Source of the DNA: Kingdonia uniflora
Lineage: Eukaryota; Streptophyta; Magnoliopsida; Ranunculales; Circaeasteraceae
Direction: 5' to 3'
DNA: 64,000 nucleotides
Assembly: GCA_014058105.1 (NCBI GenBank)
Contig: JACGCM010002752.1
Coordinates: forward strand, 620,001-684,000
The notes below the pieces were generated by a model. The model was not told the DNA's origin. It saw only the letters and a list, made by a program, of their open reading frames with translations, and made no database searches. A program made the position numbers and the translations under genes. Positions within the stretch are counted from its first letter, which is position 1; every line of letters begins with the position of its first letter. Of the stretch, positions 12,401-23,080 are shown piece after piece.

Positions 12401-12926
12401 TCACGAGCTGACGAGCTGTAATGGTCTGATGGTGAATACGTCATTCCCGGGGAATGTGTTCGCTACTTCCTTCACTTAGTCGTTCACGCAATGAAATACG
12501 AACTCTTTCTTGGAGTGGGTCCTCTGCCTGCCTGGGTTCAACATTAACGTCATCGACTTCTTGTTGGATTTCTGGTACCTGTATGGGCTCGGGTCCCAAC
12601 TGATTGGATCAAATATCAGCTCTATGGTTGTTTCCTCGCGATCCTAGCTTGTCTCAAACTAAAATTCTTGATGTAGCTGGCAGCGCGTCTTTGTTCTTTT
12701 GGGTTGCCATATGTTGTCCCTAGAGAACTTTCAACGCATCTCTTACAGCTGCCAGCTGTTATCTCAGAATGGCCCATCTTTCTGTCTCATAGTTTAGAGT
12801 GACCCGTAATTCTGCTAGTATGGCGTTTTCTTATGCTGGGCCAACTGGCGTATTATGATCTGGAAGCGGCATTATGTCAAGGGAGTAAGTATCAGTTGTT
12901 TTTGAGAATTGTGGCTAGCTGCTTCG

Positions 12927-12944
12927 TTCCCATAGACGGCGCCA
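12927..12944 (-). other. Tat-1 primer-binding site
   Basis: Minus strand TGGCGCCGTCTATGGGAA, two bases inside the right (5') LTR. This is the tRNA-primer complement typical of Tat/Athila-type plant elements; the first eight bases pair with a CGGCGCCA tRNA 3' end. Confidence 0.75.
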
Positions 12945-12946
12945 AA

Positions 12947-13477
12947 TATAAGAACCGAATTTTATATATCGAATTTAATCTCTACACCAAAGATAATTAA
13001 AGCGTTATCAAGTAATTGCTAACACGACATATAGCGTGGAAAACCTTTGAATAGGTTAATAACCACGACCGCTCTTGAGGATTTTAGAAAGAGATTTCAT
13101 TGATGATGGCTAGCTATTACAAAGATTGCTCTGGATAGTTTTGTGTAGAGTTTCTAGATAGAATTTTCCGTCTCTAATCTGTAGCTCTCTAGTCCTATAT
13201 ATAGGTCTTATAATATAACCGTTTGACGACCATTATTACTTTTAATGATGAACGTTACAATATGATTTTGATGAGTCTTTGAACTGATTGCGTAACGGTC
13301 TGATCCTTCTGTTTTGTAACGGCTTCTTTAATGACTATGAGTGCAGTATAAATCGAGCTGTTGGTGTGGTCGAGAATGAGAAATAATGTACCACGTGATC
13401 CTATGTTGATGAAGTCGAGTAAATGTATGATGGTCGAAGCTGAGACTTGAGGTCGAGATCCGGAATAGGCCATTACA
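12947..13477 (-). repeat. Tat-1 5' LTR (right)
   Basis: Same sequence as 9118-9654. Its PBS-side terminal dinucleotide has changed from TG to TA on the plus strand. TATA-like motif CTATATATAG at about 13195. Confidence 0.9.
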
Positions 13478-13795
13478 GTCTTCACATGGTTAGTAACCTT
13501 ACATCTTTTCCAATGGAAGCATTATTGGTCTGACAAGAGTCAATGCCCTCACCCACTTCACGTTGCTTCAGTGGTTAGGTAGGGTAACACTTACTTGGAG
13601 GTCCAGGGTTCGATCCTCATCACTGGTCGGTTTCGAGTCCGTCAGCCTTGCGTTGACCTTTCCCGGTTCGTGTGGTTTGCGGGCTTATTTCTCGAGCCCT
13701 AGAGAATCTAGTCGGGAATTGACGGTCTGATAGTGGCCCGGATAAAAAAAAAGAAAAGAAGCCTTAAGCGGCCCCTAGATTAGAACAAGCAGCAG
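13478..13795 (+). repeat. Local duplication, copy B (right part)
   Basis: Continues copy B after Tat-1 and matches 7295-7610, including the SINE and the following CCTTAAGC...CCTAGATTAG segment. Confidence 0.75.
13525..13758 (+). mobile_element. tRNA-derived SINE, copy in duplication B
   Basis: A-box TTCAGTGGTTAGG (about 13567-13579), B-box GGTTCGATCC (13607-13616), A-rich tail from 13743. This copy keeps a short segment (GCCTTGCGTTGACC) missing from the 7.4 kb copy. Confidence 0.6.
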
Positions 13796-14068
13796 GGCCT
13801 CTTGTGAAGTACAAAGTTGTTGCTATATCTCTAATCTTATGAGCTGCATTTTCACAAGTCTCACGTCCTACGCATGAATTTAAAGCTTATTTTTCAAGAA
13901 ACCCAATCTGAATTAGAATCACAATCTTACTAGATGGACGCGCTGAAATTCTTTCCCCCCAATCTAAAATGGGCTTGGTATCACGAAGCCCGATCCAGGC
14001 CCACCAATATAAAATCCGTGACTGTACAGTTACTAGACCATAGAGTAAAGACTAGAGTCACACTCACC

Positions 14069-14103
14069 TATATATTAGGGTTTAGACACCACTAGGGTTT
14101 TAG
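14069..14103 (+). promoter_or_regulatory. GRP gene core promoter: TATA box and telo-boxes
   Basis: TATATATTA at 14069-14077 overlaps a telo-box (TTAGGGTTT, 14075-14083). A second telo-box-like TAGGGTTTTAG is at 14093. Telo-boxes near the start of transcription are common in plant genes for translation and RNA-binding proteins. The ATG lies about 90 bp downstream, a usual leader length. Confidence 0.6.
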
Positions 14104-14161
14104 TGCCTCCAATTCTCTCTGTTCTTCACTTCGTTTCTCTCTCAACCTTCTTCAACAAACA

Positions 14162-14699
14162 ATGGCGGATGTTGAGTTTAGATGCTTCGTTGGTGGTCTC
14201 GCATGGACCACAGACGATCGTTCTCTCGAAACCGCTTTCAGCACTTACGGCCAAATCGTCGACTCCAAGGTAAGATCTCTCTTTTTCTTTCTCAAACCCT
14301 AGATTTCTCGTTTGAGTCTATGATTTGATGGATCTGTGTTTGTATTATTAGATTATCAACGATCGTGAGACGGGACGATCACGAGGATTTGGATTTGTAA
14401 CATTTTCTGATGAGAAGTCCATGAGGGACGCGATTGAGGGAATGAACGGTCAAGATCTTGACGGACGTAACATCACTGTCAACGAAGCTCAGTCTAGGGG
14501 AAGTGGTGGCGGTGGAGGAGGTGGCGGTGGAGGTTACCGTGGTGGAGGTGGAGGTGGAGGTGGGTATGGTGGTGGACGGGAACGTAGCGGTGGTTACAGT
14601 GGTGGTGGTGGTTATGGTGGTAGCGGCGGTGGTCGTGATCGTAGTGGTGGTTATAGTGGTGGTGGTGGCAGCGGTGGTGGTCGTTACTCGAGGGATTAG
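14162..14699 (+). CDS. Glycine-rich RNA-binding protein, GRP7/GRP8 type
   Basis: Exon 1 is 14162-14269 (36 codons), the intron 14270-14351 (GTAAGA...TTAG, 82 bp), and exon 2 14352-14699, giving 151 aa. One RRM occupies about residues 6-82: RNP2 CFVGGL (8-13) and RNP1 RGFGFVTF (47-54). The C-terminal third is Gly-rich with [15 protein letters not shown] and a terminal RYSRD. Length and layout match plant class IVa GRPs, which bind RNA in nucleus and cytosol and act in splicing, mRNA export, the circadian slave oscillator and cold response. The intron falls after the first RRM half, at the position where GRP7/GRP8 are alternatively spliced for autoregulation. Both exons are open and splice sites canonical, so this appears to be a working gene. 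A longer plus-strand ORF in another frame over the Gly repeats is a shadow. Confidence 0.95.
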
Positions 14700-16339
14700 G
14701 GGTGTTTTTGGTATTGGGGAAATTAGGGTTTCTTTGAGGGTTTAGTTTATGTTTATGTTTTTAAATTAAATCTGTAGTGTTTGTATTTGTTGATACAACT
14801 ACATCTACATGACAGTCAAATCAAAATGAATGAAATGGTTCAGAGACTTTTCTTCTGTTTGATGTATCTCCGAATTTCTTTCTGTCCTTCGAAATCTGAT
14901 AAACAATTGTTTTGGATGTTGTGGAGATTTTACAATTGATGATATTTTTAAGAGAATAACTATCTGATTGCTGGAGCATCTTTACTTGTGCTTAAGATTA
15001 TTATTGTAGCTTGGAAGTTGGTGAAACAACTATCTGGTGGTTTGATTCTATTTCTAGTACAACCTTAAGGGCCTGTTTGGGTACTCTCAGTTCGGGTCAG
15101 TCGGACATAAGTTTTTGAGTTTTACTTCGTTCCAAAATTTGAGGAAAACCAGTTCTAGTTCTTTCTGGGAACAACTTCAAACACGTTTCTCCAAAGAAAA
15201 CCAGATAATCCTCCTTTTCTGTCCTCGAGAATCAACTCGATGAATTTCTTTCTAGCTTCGTAAGAAAATCTTTTAAGGTTTAAGCTTTGAAAATCCCCAA
15301 ATTCAATTTCTAGGGTTAATCCGGGACTACTTTCTACTTGATGTTGGCAAAGCAAGAGCTTCTAGATTGGTTTATAATTTAAACTAGAGGGCCCCCCAAA
15401 ATTATTACTAGTCACTATGTTGCTTCAGATCTGAAATTACAGTTAGTACAGATGGTATTGTGGCTTAGGAATGTCTAGTGCCATGTATCTTCAGTACCAA
15501 GGTAGAGGCTATGGATATAATCAGTAGGCATTTTTATTTACTCGTATTTTTCTCACTTTTGGATTTTCAGTAAACCCTTAGAATGTGATTTATGATCCTT
15601 CTGTGTTATTTCCCTACATGAAAGTAATTCCCTGATGACTCCAAAAGCAGTAAGAAGTCTCAATTGATTATGATGACTTCATCTCTGTTTATGTTCTTTT
15701 TTAGAACTTGTAACTTGTAACTTGTATAGCATTTCTGCTTTATTTTTATTGATTTCATTGCTACAATTAATTTTGTAGATGATGCAAGGTAACATCTGGG
15801 TAGATTCAAACTCTCGTGGCCTTGCTTAATCAATAGCCTTCATTCTCAGATTCTAACTCGAGGTCCTGGTGGCTTCTTTTAACCTGAAGGATCGTCAGAG
15901 CCATGTGTACATTAGGAGTTAATTAATATAAGGAATTGATAGTGCAATGTGTGTGCATGCTTATGTTATCAGTGTATAAATCTTGGAAGTGTACATGCCT
16001 TAACATTTTCAAGAACTATGCCTTCTTCAATACCAGTTAGTAAATAAATTATGTGTTTAATAGTGATCCATTTTTTCTTTAATGTTTTTGGTGTTTTATA
16101 CATTGAAGTCTTTTTTTATGGATCTCTGCTATCATTTCTGTCTCATTCTTCCCAATATTATGATAAATTGTTATATACTGGATTACTGCTGCTGCTAAAA
16201 GCAAACAAATGGTGCAAACACCAGTTTCATGATAATAGAGAAAATTTTAATTGTAATCTAGTTATGTATCAGCAAATAAATGGCGAGAACCACCTCCCAA
16301 ATAGGTCAAATTTGAATTTAATTTTGTTTTTCTTTTTAA
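14700..16339. other. GRP 3' UTR and intergenic DNA
   Basis: The 3' UTR probably ends within a few hundred bases of the stop (T-rich, AATGAATGAAATG near 14825). No other supported gene. A microsatellite-like AACTTGTAACTTGTAACTTG lies at 15707-15725. Confidence 0.4.
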
Positions 16340-16562
16340 GAACCCTTTTGCCACGACCAATTTTGTAGCAATTGAGGTATCATTTGCCACGAAACTGCCA
16401 CAATTTAACCTCTGGCGAAAGGTTACGTTTTGGCCACGGTCAGGTTCATGCTTGAGCATTAGCCATACCACCAGTTGACACGATCCTAGGCATTGGTGTA
16501 GTCGTGGCGAATGTTATTAGCCACGACCAGAGCGGTGGCCATTGACGTTAATTCTAGTAGTG
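16340..16562 (-). mobile_element. CACTA-type (En/Spm) terminal fragment
   Basis: The plus strand ends TTCTAGTAGTG at 16562, so the minus strand begins CACTACTAGAA, the usual CACTA terminus. The adjoining 200 bp hold short subterminal motifs in both orientations (GCCACGACC at 16350 and 16520, GTCGTGGC at 16501, GGCCACGG at 16433), as in CACTA ends. No transposase and no partner end were found, so it is a solo end or part of a small non-autonomous copy. Confidence 0.5.
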
Positions 16563-17955
16563 ATTAATGTAATAAATAATATTACAATCACTTGCACGTA
16601 TTGATGAGTATTTTGTTATAATTTTGAGTACATGTATTGATGTTTTTAATAAATTTAATTTAAGTATTTTATTAGAAAAAATTATAAAAACTAGTTTACG
16701 ATACAAATATCCAAACAACATACAAGTCAGAACCAGGATAACAGGTAAAAATGACCAAACAACATATTAAAGTGAACTAGTTCAGATGCCCAGCTAGGTT
16801 CATTCTTGGCTGGCCCAAAAATTTAAGTATCCAAACAGCCCCAAGTCTCAATTTCGTGAATGTTTCAATTAAAACTATTGCAAGAGCAAGGAAATTGTAT
16901 TTGGTGTGAACCATGTTACTTGGAAGTGAAGTGGGTTCGAGACAAGGGAAATGCATACAAGTAGCAGTAGTATTGAAACGGAAACAAATCCGAATTAGAA
17001 AACGAGTAAGAAATGTAGAAATAAGCAAAAAGTATGTTTTTTAATAATTGAGAAATCAAGATACATGAGGGGAGAAAATGTGAAAGGTTAAATATGCTAA
17101 GGCTTCATTTTTGTACGTGATTTCGCTATAATGTAGTATCTATAGGTTTGAGTGTTTTTTTTATCTTCTTTTGTAGGTATAAGATCATCAAATCACATAT
17201 AATTCGCTTAGAAAATGAATCACGCTAATCGAATCATAGGCATTTCCCAAACTGAATCATCAGTGTTTAGTCGAATTGAAACGCGAATCGTATTCGTTCC
17301 CCGACGTTTCCCGAATTTGGGGAAATCGAATCACACCTGTTTCCCAAACTGGTTTCCTAAGAAACATTTGGGAAGAGGGGAAATGCGTTTCCCTGCAACA
17401 TAGGATGTAAAAATGAATTTTTTTAGAATTTTGTTACAGCAACATATTGTAACTCTCCAAACTCTTCTCTAGGAATAAATTCTCATGGATAAAAATATAT
17501 ATAAAAATAGCCATTATGTTTTCTAGTAAAGTATAACTCCTATATTTTCCTCAACAAAATCCTAGTGTTTCACTTTTCTCACTCTGTGTTTTACTCTTCT
17601 TACTCTTATCGCTTATCACTTGAAGTCATTCACTCATTCTAACACTTCTATTAATCCATTTGATAAATACTTTTTATCTTTCTCCAAATTATCATATCTG
17701 CGACAACAAAACATCTAACGTCTAGATATATCTCTCTCTATAACTATTAATGGTAATTCACCTCAGTCACCTTCTATTCTACATTTACTTTTTCTATCAA
17801 AACCAATACTAAAACAAAACATGAAATCCATATCGATGTTGTTTTTGCAACTCAACCACTCCAAAGAATTTTTGCCGACAAAGAAATTATGCAATTCGCA
17901 GTGTTAATAAGTCTCAAGATCATCACCATTAAATTCCCTCTCTCTATCTCTCTCC
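16563..17955. other. Intergenic, no gene seen
   Basis: AT-rich. Around 17250-17390 there are several dispersed near-copies of TTTCCC(C)AAA and its complement. TCTC-rich runs lie near 17940. No supported coding region. Confidence 0.4.
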
Positions 17956-17959
17956 AATT

Positions 17960-18240
17960 AAGATTCATATAAGTTGCATTGGATTACGGTAAACCAAACA
18001 CATGTTAATAAATTGTATTGCATTACTTGCAACACATTGTAAATGCAATTCATTTGTGTTGCATTGCAATCGATGTTTTGCAATGCAAGTCGCATGCAAA
18101 TGCAAGGGAATTAAATTGCAGGTAATAGTTGAAATACAGTTTCAAAGTGTTAATTTTCCAGCTCATGGTTTGCATTGCAACACATTTGCAAATGCATTGA
18201 ACTTACAGTTGCAAGGGATTTGTACCGAACCAAACCGAGC
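17960..18240. repeat. TGCAA/TTGCA-rich repeat, possible MITE
   Basis: At least ten TTGCA or TGCAA pentamers lie within about 250 bp, several as the palindrome TTGCATTGCAA or as TGCAAATGCA. Similar segments bracket it (GGATTACGGTAAACCAAAC and GGGATTTGTACCGAACCAAAC). No terminal inverted repeat or TSD could be confirmed. Confidence 0.35.
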
Positions 18241-18818
18241 CAACATATTTTCTAATAGAGAGAGGGAGAGAGAGAAGACAAAAAGATGAAATCCAATTCG
18301 CAATTGCCTTCGAAGACCGAGATAGGCTAGAGAGAAAATGAGGCTTAAAGCTTTGAATATGAAGTAAAAACTGAAGTCCCCTCAACACAAATAAAATCCA
18401 GCCACTAATGTGTTAGCCTTCAGGACACTCCTGTTAACTTATTGTGTCTAGCGAGTCAGCCGATTTTATGACCCATGCTTATTGCATATCGGATTCGGGT
18501 CTTGTTATCGTGCTTTGGTTGATTGATAACCCTAAATGTGATTGTGAATAATTTAATTACTGGAAAAATTCTAGAATATCGTGAATTTGTACTTGATTTC
18601 ATAGAAAATATTTTAAGGAAAACATCATTTTTCTCGTGGAATAGTTTTGAGAAAATTTCTTAGGTAAGTTGTTTTATCCGTATATTCATATAATAAATTT
18701 TATTGATATCTCCATAAACGAAGAGGTGAAAGACAAATGGGACTGGAAAATAGGGGATCACGAAAAATTACATACCTTTTGTAAAAACTGTTACAGAATG
18801 AAAAACCAACTTATCTTT

Positions 18819-18970
18819 CAAATATTTTATTTTCCCTTTGAAAATGTTGAATCACACACGCTAAGTTTTTTTTAGTAGCCAAAATATGAATAGAATCATT
18901 ATTTTATAAATATTTTATTTTCCATTGAAAATGTTGAATCAAACACGATATTTTTTTTTTTCAGGAACCA
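18819..18970 (+). repeat. Short direct duplication
   Basis: About 64 bp (ATATTTTATTTTCC...AAAATGTTGAATC...ACACG...TTTTTTT) occurs at 18819 and again at 18907, an 88-bp period. Confidence 0.55.
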
Positions 18971-19834
18971 AAAGTATACTAGCATAAACATAGACCGACT
19001 ACAACTCCACTCATGGGATTGGCCATTCTGGAGAGTTACAAAACCTTTGTTGTAATGCCGGAATACGGAGTCAAACAGTGTAAATCACTGTTATTGTTCC
19101 AATCGCTATATTGTCCGGAATCACCTTGTTCTTCCAATCTTATACTATTGGAATGACTTTATTGAGATTGACGTATAAATGTATAGTTCTTCTCTAACTT
19201 GTAGAAACAAAGTTCCCAAAGTTAGATTGTACAAGTAAAAAAACTGGTGATTTCATGACTTTGTTTACTCCAACATCTTAGTTTGTAAAAGAGATTTTTG
19301 GACTTCGATCTTACATACGTTTTGACTATTAACCTTTTGTCCCCAATTTGTTTAAATATTCAGTTCTGGTACCCAATTTGTAGGGCTAACAATTTAAACC
19401 CAAACCTGAAACCCAACACGAAATCGACCCGGATTTTACGGGTTTGGGTTTACTCTTCATGGGTTTAGGTGAACATTGGGTCAACCCAAAAACCCGGCCC
19501 CAAAACAGGTTGGGTTTGGGTTTAGTTTTAACATTTTTGGTCGATCCGAAATAACTCGAGGGTTAATGCACAATTTCAAAAGAAAAAAATAATTATTAAA
19601 ATAATAACTCCCTCTCTAGTCTTTTGGGCTACTACGACAAGTTTCTCTACACAAAATGTTTTCTCTTGTTCCACCATTTTCTCTATGTCGGCCGGTTTCA
19701 TCTCTTTAGGGTTCTTAATTGGCAAGGTAAACTTCTTTTGCTTATGAAGTATAAGCTTTTGATTGTAACCTACGTATACTTAATGCCTTAGATGCGTGCT
19801 TAGTTAAATTTTATGTTTCATACATGCTTGGATT

Positions 19835-20426
19835 TGTAGGGGCTTAATCTCATAGAGGGGAGATTATACTCTTACACCATATGATTAACACTCGACTAGG
19901 GGTTTTAATAAGGGTACTTAATAAAAATATATAGATTTTAGTAGGCATACTTATGTAGAGTCCTAGAATGGGATTTCTCCATAACCACTAGTAAGGATTT
20001 TTAAGATGAGATTGTATAAATGGATGAGATTACAAGTAAAAGACTCGAGTAGATTGAGTCTTCAAGCTTTAAATTGTGCATGAAAGTTGTCAGAGCTTCA
20101 TAAGGGTGTGTGGGAAAAAAAAAATCTCAACCCCAATATGGTGGCTCCCCTCTCCTATTTATAAATGATAGGATATGTAATGTCACTATAGAGAAGTTAA
20201 ATTACAAATATATCCTTCTTTACAGTTGTCTGGTCTGTACCAGTGTTTGTCTACCAGGTTATCTGCCTTGGACCTTGTGTTGAAGTATCTATCCGAAGCA
20301 TTAGAGGTCTCAATGGTATACTCGCCCTGGCTTGCTTAATTTACTAGTACACATAGTAGGCTTCGAGATGCTTGGAAGTCTTCGAGTATCTGGCATATTC
20401 TCGAAGGCTGCGAGTAGGCTACTATA
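19835..20426 (-). repeat. Tat-3 3' LTR (left)
   Basis: Begins TGTAGGGGCTTAATC, ends GGCTACTATA. It has about 150 bp (around 19990-20140) missing from the other LTR. TATA-like TTTATAAATAG on the minus strand near 20160. Polypurine tract GAGAGGGAGCGAA (minus) follows at 20427-20440. Confidence 0.85.
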
Positions 20427-20537
20427 TTCGCTCCCTCTCAGCTTGGGATTTTAAAACATCGAATAGACGTTGGTAGAAGGGTCGAGTTGAGAAGCTGTTG
20501 TATCGGGATTTGAAAGTTTGACCGTTATTATTGTGTC

Positions 20538-21276
20538 TGTAATGGCCTAATTCTGGGATCCAGACTTAGCCTTTACATCAGATGTAATCAGAATGTTAAT
20601 AAGAACTAACACAACAATTTAGCATGGAAAACCTTTGAATAGGTTAAAAACTGTGACCTCTCTTGATGATTTTAGAAAGAGAGATCTTATTGAGAATGCT
20701 AGTTATTACAATAAGTACTCTGATTCTCTAGAGTTCTAGAGTAAGAATTTCTCTGTCTAGAATTGCTTATCTTTAATCTGTAGCTCTCTGGTCCTATTTA
20801 TGGGTCTCATCATATGACCGTTTGATGACCATTAATATTCTTAATAGTAGACGTTACAAAGTAGATATAAGATATTCTTTGACCAGATGATGTAACATCC
20901 TGACCTCTGTTATTGTATAACGGCTCTATTGATGACTGTACTCTTGCGTAAATTAAACTGTTACTGTGGAGGTCGAAAGTGATGACTCGAACTGAGGAAT
21001 ATTGAATGCCTTTACTAGTGCTTCATGTATGCTAATGATTTCGATGATGAATCTTGAGTCTGAGGTACGAAATAAGCTATTACAAGATGACTTTCAACCA
21101 ATAGCACGAAGAGCCTCATGGATGAGTGGTGTTGGTTAAGAAATTCATGCTGTATTTGCTTCTTGACATAGTTGTCTTTGAGTCTTTTTGGGCCACGTAC
21201 TCTGCTGGTGAGATCCAAAGTTTGTATGTAGTTCGAAGATGAAGCATACGTTCAAGATACGAAATACGCCCCTACA
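20538..21276 (-). repeat. Tat-2 3' LTR (left)
   Basis: TGTAATGGCC...CCCTACA. It matches 35226-35947 over its length with a few small indels. The polypurine tract GCTGAGAGGGGGCGGT (minus strand) follows immediately. TATA-like CATAAATAGG on the minus strand near 20795. Confidence 0.93.
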
Positions 21277-21626
21277 ACCGCCCCCTCTCAGCCAATAGTA
21301 CAAGAAACATTATAGGCTAGTGGTGTTGGTTGAGAAGTGGCATTAATTGCCGTAGTTAATATTTGAGACTCATTTCTAATGTAAATTCAGAAGTATCTTG
21401 TTTGTGCCTTTTGGGTTTTCCAGAACCAATGGTTATAGTCAATGTAATTTAATGGGGAATCTTGCTGATGTTGGGTATTTGGAAAGTCGCCTTTAATGCT
21501 GATCGTAGTATAAAGAGGATCTTGACTTGTGTATGATAAACCAAGTCTTCTTCTTAGGTCTTCTTCTGTATTCCACTGTGTCAACCTAGCTTATTATAAT
21601 TTGGTAATTTTTGAGTGTTGGAGAAC

Positions 21627-22060
21627 ATGGTGATGACAAGGACTCAGGCTGGGGAATCGAGGATTCGCAGGAAGATGGAAGAATTGCGTATAAGGTATTT
21701 TGGATACCAACCATTGCATCTGCCAATGCCAATTCCTATATCTCCCACTTACCTTCATATGTCATATAAAGAAGTGATGGATGCGGGGGATGATTATTTT
21801 CAGATGGTACATTTCTACTATCTACTGACATCTGAGGCAGAGTACCGCAATGACCTTTGGTTACTAGCAAAGGAGGCTGTACATCTGAGGATGAAGCGGC
21901 AGTTGTTCACCCGAGGGAGTCTCATCTGTACCCTTCTAATGAGTGGGTCTTGTTGAAAAAATAAGGCCTTCCGTCTGTCTCTAGCATACGAGGAGGTAGG
22001 GGTTATGGTGGAAGAGGTGGGAGGATGCAAATGTTCATTTTCTTCTATGGACCATAGATT
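21627..22060 (+). pseudogene. Tat-2 antisense module 1
   Basis: ATG 21627 (MVMTRTQ) starts an open frame of about 90 codons that includes SYKEVMDAGDDYFQMVHFYY and a basic/aromatic N-terminus. One base shift near 21880 moves the Tat-1-like continuation (SEDEAAVVHPRESHLYPSNEW) into another frame. Just downstream an RGG-box-like tract (SIRGGRGYGGRGGR, about 21980-22025) corresponds to the Gly-rich tract of Tat-1. Unknown function; probably nucleic-acid related if the RGG tract was ever translated. It lies next to the 3' LTR, opposite to gag-pol. Confidence 0.6.
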
Positions 22061-22705
22061 TTGGCCATGAAGAAGATCTTTCATATGTGATTTATAATTC
22101 TGATTGTTTCCCAGATCTTGCAGCATGGGATCAGGGTTTGGAAGTTACTTCAATTTTTCATCATCTTCTCTGCTGATTCCTGAAAAGTAATTCGAACTAT
22201 AACTTTGTGATGCAATCTGTTATAATTATTGGGGACATTTTATTATCTGTAAAGTATCCTGTAATTTTTTTTTGAATTAATGAAGTAACTTCGTTATGAG
22301 GTCATGATTCGTTGTCACAAACTTGTCTGTATAATTTGTTGTTTGTATCTGTGAACTCAAACTGGGGGACAAAGTTTTTTGAACTATAAGAAATGGTGGG
22401 CATGGATCTGTAGGTACTACTGCTAGATCTGCGTGATCTTGTATGTTACCCCTTTGTATATTTTCTCATACCAAATCAGAGGAGATATTTCATATTATGG
22501 AAAGAATGACATGTCACAATATTCTGCCTTTGATGTTGATATTCTGCAGTTTCGTGAACTTTCTTTGAACAAGATATCCTTTGGCCAAATTAGTGGGATG
22601 ATATTTGCAAAGATCTTCCTGGTGGCTATAAAATCAGGACTTTAGACTATTTTGATTTGCATCTTCTGCAGGGATAATTATGTTGTGGATGTGGTGTGTT
22701 TAGCC

Positions 22706-23080
22706 ATGGTGAGGACTCATGCTCAACGTGCTAATCAGGCAGCAGATGCTCAATTTCATATAAAGGTTGTCAAAATTTGTGAGCAATATTTTTGCCGACT
22801 CCCTAATGATTCTGTGTTGCCGGAATGGCCGTTGAATATGGTCAGACTAGATGAAGAAGGGAAGTGTGTAGAGTATGACCAATTTTTCTGGTGTGACGTG
22901 TTTTAGAGGTCATTGTTGAGTGCCATGGTGCGGGAACTGACAATTCGACAGCTCTCCTGCGACAAGATCGTTGAAGAGGATGCCAGGGTAGCAAGAGGGG
23001 AGATCATTCTGTGCGGGGAGGCGTATCTCCGAGACTATTTTAAATGTGAATGGAGAGTTCGGTGAACTCGAAGTATTAAA
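22706..23080 (+). pseudogene. Tat-2 antisense module 2, N-terminal exon
   Basis: ATG 22706 (MVRTHAQRANQ), then ICEQYFCRLP and LPEWPLNMVRLDEEGK, up to a TAG at 22904 where Tat-1 reads Arg. The homologous frame then goes on (LSAMVRELTIRQLSCDKIVEED). It is shared with Tat-1 11528-11781. It is the start of the long antisense gene whose later exons are at 24080-28906. Confidence 0.55.

Larger units (their letters stand above)
9118..13477 (-). mobile_element. Tat-1: non-autonomous Tat-type Ty3/Gypsy element (gag + antisense gene, no pol)
   Basis: LTRs lie at 9118-9654 and 12947-13477. Flanking 5-mers are gtcgt (9113-9117) and gtctt (13478-13482), a TSD with one mismatch, and duplication copy A gives the empty site. 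The element reads on the minus strand: the PBS abuts the right LTR and a polypurine tract abuts the left one. Between them are only a decayed gag (minus, 11772-12400) and two plus-strand antisense modules. Protease, RT, RNase H and integrase are absent. The gag C-terminal frame passes directly into antisense module 2 at about 11768. This indicates an internal deletion derivative that would depend on a relative such as Tat-2, whose LTR sequence is related. Confidence 0.9.

Noticed and set aside
14458..14745. Val-rich plus-strand ORF overlapping the GRP gene
   Set aside because: Frame-shifted shadow of the Gly-codon repeats of exon 2.
15155..16471. Several ORFs of 60-105 codons downstream of the GRP gene
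   Set aside because: No motif, AT-rich composition, some overlapping the CACTA terminus; consistent with chance.
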